30,275 nucleotides of DNA from Tetrahymena elliotti 4EA (lineage: Eukaryota; Ciliophora; Oligohymenophorea; Hymenostomatida; Tetrahymenidae), in contig JH720326.1 of the NCBI GenBank assembly GCA_000231825.2, positions 493,926-524,200 on the forward strand, given 5' to 3'. Both the position numbers and the translations under genes were made by a program. The notes beneath the pieces were generated by a model. The model saw only the letters and a list, made by a program, of their open reading frames with translations. It had not been told where the DNA came from and did not search any database. Below, in pieces: positions 1-12,490 of this stretch (positions within the stretch are counted from its first letter, which is position 1; each line of letters starts with the position of its first letter).

Positions 1-266
1 TAAGTTAAATTAGATAAAATTTCATTCAAAAAAAAGTTAAGAAATTCTCAATTACTTTTTTAACAAAAAAATTAGCAAAATTTTTGTTAGGAATTAATGA
101 TAAGCTAGAGTTAAAAAATAAATAAAAAAGATTTTTAACAATAATATTATCAAAATTAGTTGTTAGATTTGATTATTTGATAAACAATTTTTAATTAATA
201 AATTGTAAGTAAACATTTGATTAAAAGTTAAAAAAAGAAAGAGAGAGATAAGATTTAAAAAAGATA

Positions 267-1019
267 ATGTTTGGACCATTGTTTGATAAGTTGGACAGAT
301 ATTTTTGGTAGGATTTATAGGTTCCTAATCGTATGAATGAAAGTCATTTAGTATCGCATAAAGTGCTTTTTGGAATTAGAGCTATTTTGGCTATTTATTC
401 AACTGTAGTTGTTACAATTTAGACTATTAAGATTCCTAATATTGGAGCCTTTGTAGAATTTTTGACATTCTGGGGAGCTTTAAATGTTTAATGGTATTTC
501 TTATTTACAATGATTGAAATGATTTCTTTTAGGGTTAATCGAAAGTAGTCTTATTATGTTAAGATATGGAAGTTCACTCATTTAATGTTCGAATTTGCAT
601 TTTGCACTTAACCTCTTATTGTGTTAGTTTTTTGGGGATTTATTGTCCCTTAACTTGGTGACATAGCACAATTTGGAGGATTAAATATTATCTTTAATTC
701 TTAGTTGCATGGCGGATTTTTTTTGGCAATTATCATAGATTTTGTTATTAATAATATTCAATTCTATCCAAGACATATGGTTGCTATCTACTTTTTGACA
801 TTCATATATGGTTTAATCAATATGGGATATTCTTTAATATGGTCCCCTGTTTATCCAGGGATAACATGGAAAAACTGGCAAACATACGTAATCTTTGGAT
901 TTGGTCTGCTTTTGTTTGCTTTACTTTCTTTTATTGCTTAATATGTATATAAAAAATGGAAATCAAAAAATATCGAAAAACTAAAAGAATCATATATCTG
1001 TTAAGACTACTACTTTTGA
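267..1019 (+). CDS. FAR-17a/AIG1-like multi-pass membrane protein
   Basis: Single-exon frame of 250 residues under the TAA/TAG=Gln code, from ATG 267 to TGA 1017-1019. About six hydrophobic segments are visible (near residues 30-53, 62-86, 103-123, 146-163, 171-190, 212-235), with a basic tail (KKWKSKNIEKLKES). The second segment contains FLTFW and the fourth begins LHGG. In the human AIG1/ADTRP family a Thr and a His form the active site of a lipid (FAHFA) hydrolase; here Thr67 and His148 lie about 81 residues apart in equivalent helices, and the length is normal for that family. This suggests a membrane lipid hydrolase, but sequence divergence leaves room for a Rolling-stone-type or other serpentine protein (note VYPGITWKNW near residue 200). 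It converges on the kinesin gene. Coding status is secure; family assignment is moderate. Confidence 0.8.
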
Positions 1020-1927
1020 TTTTGTCTATCAATTATTTCTTACTAAAAAAGATATAAATTGTTAGCTACCTATTTTTTATCTGCTCAGGTAGCACTAATA
1101 AGTAAATTAGTTAATTAAAAATAAACTCTAATAATTTCTTATTAAGCAGTTAATACTACTCAAAATAATAAGAATAACTCTAATTTAAACTAAGAAAATT
1201 CATGCTTGTTCTGTATTCATTTTATCAAATTTATCTCATTATTTTAATTATTTCTAAAATTTATTTATTTTCAATTTTATTTTATTCAAATTATAAAAAC
1301 CAAAAATTAAAATATTAGTTATAAATGTATTCAAATTAAAGAAAAGTACCCATAAATTCTATTTAATTTATTATTTAAGCAAACAATTAATTATTTTCAC
1401 TGAATAAAATTTACTCAAAATTGATAAATTTTAACCATTTCTTTCATTTAAATTAAGTAAACAATAATTGTAATTAATTTGTAAAACAACAACAAAAGAA
1501 AACAAATATCTCTTTTTACATACTAATTTTAATTAAATTCTACTTAGTTGTTTAGTATAATTTGTTAAAATTTAGAATTAATATTAACTAAAATATTAAT
1601 AATAAACAAGCAAATAAATATTTTAAAGCAATATGCGAATAAAAATTTAGCTTTGTTTTAATTTTTTAGTCTTTACTTTGCTTTACTTTACGAGTAGTTT
1701 TTTTTAGATTTAATGATTTAAAAGTTAATATTTGAAAGTAGTTTGTTTCTATTTAAGATAAAATTATTTACAAAAAAGATAGAAAAAGAAAATGTTGAAT
1801 TAAAGAAAGTAGATTATGAGCTTGAATTTAATTAATTAATAGAATAAATTAGATTTAACAAACATTAAACTAATTTTGAATAATTTTTTTAATTAGGATT
1901 TTTTTTTGGTTAATTTAAACTTAAGTT
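1020..1927. other. Convergent intergenic region, no gene seen
   Basis: Very AT-rich DNA between the 3' ends of the AIG1-like gene (+) and the kinesin gene (-). It should hold both 3' UTRs and poly(A) sites. I see no motif-bearing frame, tRNA or strong repeat. Confidence 0.6.
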
Positions 1928-5021
<3,094 letters not shown>

Positions 5022-5217
5022 TATTTCCCCCTTTCCTTTGCAAATAATTATTCATTCATATTTCATTATGTTTTTGAAATTATTTTTTTATTGCTTCTAA
5101 GTAACGGAATAAAAAAAATCAAATAGTGTCATATGAAACACTTTATTTAGAGGAATAATTTTGCAATAATGGCTCAAGCCTAAGAATAATTGAAAACAAT
5201 TCTATTTATAAAAAGAA

Positions 5218-5508
5218 TCATTGTTTACCCATGTACTTCTTCAACCTATCTAACTTTTCTTGGCGTGTGCCATAAACTGGTAATGCTTTATCTTTTAGTT
5301 CGTTAACTACCTCTTCATCAGTAAGTTTATTAATCTGAGCTTCTTTCTTGCTCATCTAAACATCTCTTGCATTTTTTAAACGTTCTATTTATATTAAAAA
5401 ATAAGTCAGTAAATCTGTCCATCATAGAGCTTTCATCTTTAATCTAATAGCTTGTTGAAATAAACGATTTTATTTACCTTTATGCTTTTCTGCTGCAGTT
5501 CCCTTCAT
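5218..5508 (-). CDS. Small SAP-domain protein
   Basis: Two exons, 5508-5478 and 5384-5218, with a 93-nt intron (GTAAAT...AATAG), give a basic 65-residue protein ending in TGA 5218-5220. Residues about 31-63 (LTDEEVVNELKDKALPVYG then TRQEKLDRLKKYMG) match the helix-turn-helix pattern of the SAP motif (SAF-A/B, Acinus, PIAS): conserved leucines, a Leu-Pro-x-x-Gly turn and a closing Leu-x-x-Leu helix. SAP motifs bind AT-rich DNA or RNA. The N-terminal 30 residues (MKGTAAEKHKERLKNARDVQ) are charged and helical, with no other domain. The protein is little more than the motif itself, so it may act as a small chromatin or RNA-binding factor. It lies just upstream of the kinesin on the same strand but should have its own promoter. 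Confidence 0.8.
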
Positions 5509-7055
5509 CTATCTAAATATCGTTTCTAAGTTGTATTATTTATATAGCTTGATAATAAATTAAAGAAATTTGTGATTATGAAATTTACTAATGACTTTGT
5601 TATTAATTAATTATGCACTATTTATTGAGTTATCTAATTGATTTTATATGATTTTTATAATGAAAAGTTTACCCAAAATCTTATCAAATCTTTACTGAAA
5701 TCTTGAATACTAACTAAATAAATAAATGAATGAGTGAATTCAACCTAAATTATTCCATGATTTTCAGTCAGATTTTTTCTATTTTTCTCTTCAATTATTT
5801 AAATTTTCTTAATCAAGCAAGTTAAAGCCATAATCATTGAAACCTTTAATTACCTTTCTTCGTTAAATTTTTAAATAAATAAATCTCTTTTTGTTTGATT
5901 CTTATTTCTACTATCTATTTTCCTATTAACTAATCCTAAATAGGCATATTCTTTAAATTAGATTTAAATATATTATTTGCATTTAAATAATATATTCAGT
6001 AGATAAAGCTTAAAACTTTAAAGATAAATTCTATATTCTATTATTAATCAATTATTTAGAATTAAATAATAGTAATTGATGTATAATATTTATGAGTTTG
6101 GATATATTCAAAATAAGCCTAAGTAGTAATTTTCTAAAAGAATCAACTAAATATTTTATCAAAAAATAATTTATCTGAAATCTGAAAATTTATAAACAGT
6201 AAATTTGTTTAAACCACCCTTTTAAGAAAAGATTTAATAAAAGTGAAAAATAATTTAAGAGATTATTTATTGAAAAAATAAAATCTAGCAATTTTCTTGA
6301 AAAACATATTTCTATAAAAAACTTATTATTTCAATTAACTTTGAAATTTAATTGGAAATTTTAATTAAAATAAATAATTCTAGAATAATATGTAAAAAGA
6401 AATAAGAATTGTTTTTTTTGGTTGGATACAATTCAAGATTACTTTTTAATAATTTTTTAGAAGGAATAAATGCCAAAAAATTTCAAAGCAAAACTTGTTA
6501 AAATTTAATAAAGTAATTTTGAAAAAATGTAAATGAAGCAAATTGATGATTTAATTAAGTTTTTTTTTGCAAATGTAATATTATTTGTTAAAGCATGTAA
6601 GAATCATTGATAAAAAACTGGAATTGATTGAAAAATAGTTAGGTTTTCTATCTTCAATAAGTAATTTTCACTAAAACTAATTTACATGTTTTAAGATTTT
6701 AGTTCTATTAAATTCATTCTATTTATAAATTAGTAAATTAAAATTGAATCAAATAATAGTTTGAATCAACCATAAAAAAACATATTTCCAAAAAATTTAA
6801 GTAAAAAAATAGGCAAACAGGTAGAAATAAGTAAGATTAAAATTTAGTTCAAGCAATATGCTAGCCTCTAAATTATTGAATCTTTTTCCTAAGCAGATAA
6901 GTTAGCTCAAAATGTTTTACTTACAAAACATGTATAATTTAGTTAAATCGTTTGACAGAAGTCTTTTGCTCTGCATCACTTTGTTAATGATTAAGCAAAT
7001 GTAATATTACTTGCTCTCTCTAAGCTAAAATGTACTAAACCAATTATAAAATAAC
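5509..7055. other. Intergenic AT-rich region
   Basis: About 1.5 kb with long A/T runs. Several frames are open only because TGA is rare in this composition. No motif, tRNA or clear repeat recognised. It probably holds the promoter of the SAP gene at its low-coordinate end. Confidence 0.5.
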
Positions 7056-7468
7056 TCATAAGGGCGAAATGTTTAAGAAATAATAAACTTGGGAGAAATA
7101 CTTTATGCTAATTAAAGTGCCCATATTTTTACTTTTACAACTAATATTTTTATGATTTTGTGCCTAGCCTTTCATTTAATATACATTCTAGCTCAAACTC
7201 AATCTAACAAAAATAATATACAACATAACAAAATACTCTCTTTTTTATTTTAGACTCACTTCTATGTATTCTACATCCTCTCTTTATAAAGCTCTTTACT
7301 TGGGTTAAACAAATCTAAGACTTTTGCTTTTACTTTAGCACTAAATTTGAATAAGGCTATGAAATTATGACTTTATCTTAAGAACTCTTTAAACTAATGT
7401 TTCAAAATGTCATCTCTCCTGCTAAATTTCAAAGCATTTGTCTAGAATACCTTATACCCTCCTTTCAT
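7056..7468 (-). CDS. Weak candidate two-exon small gene
   Basis: A possible minus-strand gene: exon 7468-7260, intron 7204-7259 (56 nt, GTGAGT...TTGTTAG), exon 7203-7056 ending in TGA, about 118 residues. The first exon starts MKGGYKVFQTNALKFSRRDD and is Lys/Arg-rich and helical; the second is less distinctive. Support is the good splice pair, phase agreement (2/1), an AATAATG start context and a somewhat higher GC content than the flanks. Against it, I recognise no family, and the opposite strand is also open over the same stretch. An upstream exon may exist, since the GC-richer patch at 7525-7565 lies just 5' of it. Treat as a hypothesis. Confidence 0.3.
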
Positions 7469-7874
7469 TATTTCATTAAAACATGTAAATAAAAGATAAA
7501 ATTAAAAATTTTATTTGATAAATTCAGAATGAACCTGGCAACGATAACTGGCTAGTTCAAGGAGGATCTACAGTAATTTATTAAGGAAATTATGAAATTT
7601 AGAAAGAATTTATTGTGCTTACTTAAAAATTTAAAATTATTACTTTTTAATTGCTTTTTATCTTGAATTAGTTAAAAAATATGAAAAAATTTTGAAATAA
7701 TGAATTAAATTAGAAATTGTTTATTAAAATGATTTTATGGATAAATTCTTTATATTTACATAAAAAGATTATTTAGTATAAATATTACTTTATGATAATT
7801 GAATTAGTGAATTTTCTTGTTTTTTAATTGGTAATTTTTATTATTTTTTAATTAACTTAATTTTATTTTAAAAC

Positions 7875-10600
7875 TCATGCAAAACTAATTTTCTTTTATT
7901 GTAATTATTATTTATCTTCTTAAAGTAAATCATTTACAACTTCTTTATTCTCATCTTCTTCTTCTTCTTCATCTGAGTCTTTTTCACCATCACCTTCCTC
8001 ACTACTCTACTGAGACTCTGATAATTTTTATTTAGAAGTTTAAAATTATTAATTAATATGAGTTTCTTTGTTTTCTTTTAAGCTATGATACATTTCCTAT
8101 GAGTCATTAATTTTTGGAAAAGACTGTATTTTAAAAAGATCAAAATTTTATCTGCCATCAATTTTGACATCAAATAAATCTTCCATATCATCTTTATCAT
8201 GGGAAGATAATGGATTTCTATGGCTCATTTATTTTTTATTAGAAAATCTGGATATATTTGTTGTATTTTTTTGTTATTATTAAGTTTTTAATGAATAATA
8301 ATCCTCACTTTAATTTCTAGAAATTAATTAAGCACTATCATAATGTCTATTATACATATCTTTATTTTATTTATCAATTTATTCAGTATTATTTTGTAGA
8401 GCTCTAAATGTATTTAACTGATAATCTTTTAAGCTATTATTAGAATAGAGCATGTCAGTATTCCTTATATCTTATAAAATCATATCATCAATTTTTGATA
8501 GTTCTTGACTTTACTTAACATTTTATTCTTAGTACCTAGAACTTACTTTCTTCTTTTTAATTATACAGTTCTTTAATGGCTAAATATTTTTAATTTATAG
8601 TTATTATTCAAAATTATAGTTGTTATCGCTACTTCTAATTCTACTTTATGCTTTTCTCTCTTTTAAACCTATTAAATTATTTCCTTTTTCTTCTTATCCT
8701 TCTTTTTAAGAAGTAATTTTCTTTTTTTTCTTATTCTTTTTAGAATTTTTTTTCCTTTTTTTTAAGACCACCTTGATCTTCTCTTCTCCATTCTCTTTTT
8801 ACTTAATATTTACTTTTACATATGGTTCATTCTATTCATAATAATTATTTAATAAAGTTAATTTTCATTTTAAATGTAAAAGTGTTACAAAAATAATTCC
8901 TAAATTTTATTTATCTAAAAAATATCCTCCCTGTTCAAAAAATAAAAGTTTTTAATAAAAACTGAAAAACTGTCGAGTCTTTGAACAGGGTGTTATTTTG
9001 ATAACAAAAATTAATTTATAAAAATATTTAAATAAAAATAATTTTGTTTTAATCATAAGTTATAAAAAAATAAATTTACTAACTAACTTCCTTATGTTGC
9101 GTAGGCAAGCGACTCATGAGTGTATTAAGGTGGACTTGGTTCATTATCTTTTGATGGTAGTTATAAATTTTGTGGATTTTTTAATTAGTTAAAATATTTT
9201 TCTCTTTGTTGATAAATATGCTGTCCAACACTGCTAAATTTTTCAATTTATATTCCATATAGTTCTTCTTTAGTTGTTTGGAAAAGACTATCAATTTCTT
9301 TTTGTTTTTTAAGGAACTCAAGTTTTCTCAATTCATTTTATTATTTAATTTATTCTTCTTACTCCTTTTTTAGTTGGATTAATTTTAATGTATCTAATTG
9401 CTTATTTTTATTTTCATTTTAGATAAGTTTAGTAAGTTAATTATTATCATTTCTTCTGATAACAGCAGGATATCTTTAAGTTAAAGAGCTACTATCTCTT
9501 CTTTAAGATGAATTTTGGCTAACAGAATTTTTTATAGAATAAAAATTATGATTACTTAAACCACTTCCATCTCGATCTCTATAGAGATCTCCAGTTATTC
9601 TATTAGATATTTATTAATTTTAATGAGAGTTTTAATACAAAGAATTTCTTTTTCTCGTATATTATTAGTGCAGTTATGAATCTGCTAAAGTACTGAATAA
9701 AGAGTTATTCATATCCTCCTTTCTGTTTGATTTGAGAGTTGATTTATTGTTAGAAATTGATGTGTGAATATTGTTTATATCAAAGTAATCTTTTTAATTT
9801 TTACTTCTTATTCTAATTGTATTGCCATTAATTTAACTATTATTATTCCAAATTATACTGTTATTGTTACAGTTATTAGATTATATTGTACTTGATTGTG
9901 ATGAGTTACCTTTCTTTTCTGTTGTATCTTGGTAAAAACTAAAACCTTTACTGTTTTCTAATTACTATTTTAGTCTTTTAAATAAATAGGGCTTATTGGT
10001 GTTATCAATATTTAATCTACTTTCAACAAAATAATTTCCTACTACAAAGTTGTTTTTTTTTCTACGAGGAGATTAAACTAAAGAAGAGGGTTAACTAGCA
10101 TAATGCTCTTCAAGTCTCTCTTCTATTTTAGATTAAACAGCAAATTCCCTATTTTATGAAGCAGCACTTATTCTAATATTTTCTTTATCATTTTTTATCA
10201 CCTAGAATATGTTGCTACAGTTAGAATTATCATTATTAATGCTATTGATTTTATTTGAAGATATTTCTTTTCTTGGTGGCTAATAATTTGCCCTTTTTTT
10301 CTGGCTTTCTTCATCAATTTAAATCATTTAGTTTTGATTTTATTCTATTTTAGTCCTTATGTTACTTTTCTATCTAATCTGTATTTTGTTTGACCGTGAG
10401 TTAAGGATAATTGCTTCGTTATTTTAATTAGATTATTATCCATTTGCTCTTAAAATATTTGCACTATTTTTCAAACTTTCTAGCTGTTCTCTCATTATTT
10501 TCTCTAAATTATCATAAGATTATTTAGAAGATGCTAAATTTTAGCAATTTTAAATAGTGTTTTCACTTTTCTTGTTGAGAGAATCATTTTATGGATCCAT
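7875..10600 (-). CDS. Gln/Asn/Ser-rich coiled-coil protein, unknown function
   Basis: Two exons, 10600-9080 (507 codons) and 8831-7875 (319 codons including TGA), joined by a 248-nt phase-0 intron; about 825 residues. ATG 10600 sits in an AAAATG context. Exon 2 has no start of its own and an upstream in-frame TGA, and its phase matches exon 1, so one gene is preferred to two. The N-terminal half is low-complexity Gln/Asn/Ser/Lys (many TAA/TAG codons). A predicted coiled coil spans about residues 386-448 (TLKLIQLKKEQEEQIKQQN is part). Exon 2 opens with a Lys-rich stretch, and the C-terminus carries an acidic run (DSDEEEEEDENKE) before the stop. No enzyme motif is seen. A cytoskeletal or scaffold role is a guess from composition only. 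Confidence 0.75.
8929..8990. repeat. Nested inverted repeat inside an intron
   Basis: Perfect 11-bp arms CCCTGTTCAAA (8929-8939) and TTTGAACAGGG (8980-8990) enclose 40 nt. Within these, AGTTTTTA / TAAAAACT (8947-8954, 8956-8963) forms a second perfect 8-bp palindrome around one base. It lies within the 248-nt intron of the Gln-rich gene and is much more GC-rich at its ends than its surroundings. It could be a small hairpin RNA, a miniature transposon footprint or a splicing structure. Confidence 0.65.
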
Positions 10601-10985
10601 TTTCTCTCAAAATTTTGTGTTTTACTGTAAATGTCAATTAAATTTTAAAACCAAATACTTAACAATAATAAATTGAATTAATTAAGAAATTTGAGTTATT
10701 TAAAAAATATTCAATGAATATCCACACATTTAATACACTTCTATCTATCATTAATATAGTTGTTAAAAATAATCTTAAAAATTTAGTTATTTATTGTTTT
10801 TGCTCAAGATTTGTAAATATAATAATAAATGGTGAGTTATTTTTTCAAATTATTGAAATAATTTTATTAAAATAGTGAAACATAACTTTTAATAAGAATA
10901 TTATTTTATTTAAAATAGTTTCTTCTTAATTAAGACAAGCGATTAAATAAGGGGGGGTCTTTTTTGGAAACTTCAGAAAATTTTT
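10601..10985. other. Upstream region of the Gln-rich gene
   Basis: AT-rich presumed promoter region of the minus-strand gene. It contains a G7 run at 10951-10957 followed by a T-run, conspicuous in this composition and partly resembling the AGCTCTTTTTTGAAA landmark found at 11938 and 12310. No gene seen. Confidence 0.4.
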
Positions 10986-11106
10986 AGAAAATGAGGAAGA
11001 TTTTTAATTTGAATAAAATAGGCGATTACTCATCAACACTCTCATCTCAATTTTCTAGTTATTACAGTATATGTGAAGATTCATCTTGCATTTTCTTTAA
11101 TATAAG
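10986..11106 (+). pseudogene. Decayed LRR-exon-like fragment
   Basis: The segment beginning AGAAAATGAGGAAG at 10986 and running into AATAAAATAGGCGATTAC resembles the intron-3/exon-4 junction of the downstream LRR gene (12962 onward, AGAAAATGAGAAAAAT then AACAAAATAGGC). Translated from the matching position it starts NKIGDYSS, like the NKIGSLGASS of the intact exon, and stays open for about one LRR length before an AAG. No neighbouring LRR exons are recognisable, so this looks like a remnant of a related gene copy. The identity is judged by eye over about 50 bases only. Confidence 0.3.
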
Positions 11107-11757
11107 ATTTAAGATTTGATATAAGAATATTTTTTAATCAGGATTATTTTTTTAATGTTCTTATATGATAGATTTGACAGTATTATTTCAAGAATATTCT
11201 TTTTTTTTCTTGTTTATTTACTAACTAAATTATGAATTAATTATAAAATAATGGCAATTTTTGAAACGTAATGCTAAGGCTAATAGATTTTGTAATGTTT
11301 TGTTTTGTGTGAATTTAAAAATTAATATTATTAAGATTATTATTTCATAACTATAAACAACATTAATTATAGAATTTTTGGGGATTAGAAAACTGATTAA
11401 GCTAACATCAAAAAAAGATGTATTAATTGAAATTTTCCTCAAGTTTATATTATGAATTTTAAAAACAGAAATGATTTTTAAGAAAAAAATTTATTTTTAT
11501 GTAATATTCACAATCACAATATTAATTATTAATAAAATCAAATTATTTTCATTAATTTTGGCAAAAGAATCAAAAAATAAATTTCTGAGCATTTCATCTC
11601 AAGTAGTTTAGAGTTCATTATTAATCACTTTAAATTTTTATATTTGTTTTTTTCTTTCTATTTTTAAAAATAAACAATTATCTAATACTCTTTTAGAACA
11701 AAAAAATAATAATCCAGAAAGAAATTACTTTTCGTTTAACATTTGTTCTAAATAGAT
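11107..11757. other. AT-rich intergenic DNA
   Basis: No gene recognised. Methionine-initiated frames in this stretch are short, dominated by Ile, Leu, Phe and Asn, and lack any motif. Confidence 0.5.
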
Positions 11758-12490
11758 TCTGGATTTCTTAATTTAGAATAAAAATAGAAAAGCGTTACTT
11801 AGATACTACTGACTGGTTAACTAGAATAGTAAAGTTTTTTAATAGATTAAAGTAAGAATTATTCAAAACCTTTTATTACTCATATATTTATTTTTATTTA
11901 CACTGATTTTTAAATTTTTTTTACTTTATAGGCGGCCAGCTCTTTTTTGAAAACTATTATTTTTTATTCATTATAAAGAACAAGGATAATTTACAATAGA
12001 ATAATCCCCTATTTTTCAAATTATTATTTTTTTTAATACTTCAAGATAAAATACTTTATATTTGAAATCATATTTATTTTATATTCTTTAGATGAAAAAA
12101 TAATACAAATTTTAAATGAATATTCTTTCTGTAAAATACATTATGGATTTTCTAAATTTAGAGTAAAAATACAAAAATTTTACTCTTGAAAGTTACTAAT
12201 TAGGACATTCAAATTTTTTAAATTAAAAAAAAATCTAATCAGTTAAGAGTTCAGAAAACCTTATATTACTTTTGCTTTTACTTTACAGTATTTTTTTATT
12301 TTTTAGGCTAGCTCTTTTTTGAAACTGGTTTTTATAATTTATTATTAAGAACAAGAGTAATCTATTTCAGAATTTTAAAATAATTTGCGAAATTCCTTAT
12401 TTTTTATTATTAGTTTTTATCTGTTTAATATTTTTAGATAAAAAGTTTTATTTTTAAAATCAGATTTATTTTTTATTCTTTAGATGACAA
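11758..12490. repeat. Imperfect tandem duplication upstream of the LRR gene
   Basis: Two diverged units of about 370-390 bp, roughly 11758-12120 and 12142-12490. Landmarks recur in the same order: a TGGATTT...TAAAAATA block (11760 / 12144), an AAAACCTT...ATTAC block (11865 / 12254), AGCTCTTTTTTGAAA (11938 / 12310), AAGAACAAG (11977 / 12346) and TTCTTTAGATGA (12085 / 12477). The second unit ends at the proposed first exon of the LRR gene, so the duplicated piece seems to be promoter plus start region. In the first unit the ATG is followed by a changed splice-site region, so it is probably inactive. Confidence 0.6.

Noticed and set aside
6956..7560. Long TGA-free plus-strand frame
   Set aside because: Absence of TGA over 200 codons is not rare at this base composition, and the opposite strand has better splice sites.
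7875..10600. Reading the Gln-rich locus as two separate genes
   Set aside because: The downstream part lacks a start codon and has an in-frame TGA upstream, while a GT/AG intron joins it in phase with the upstream part.
11230..11442. 70-residue minus-strand frame
   Set aside because: Composition equals the AT-rich background, no motif, no splice partners.
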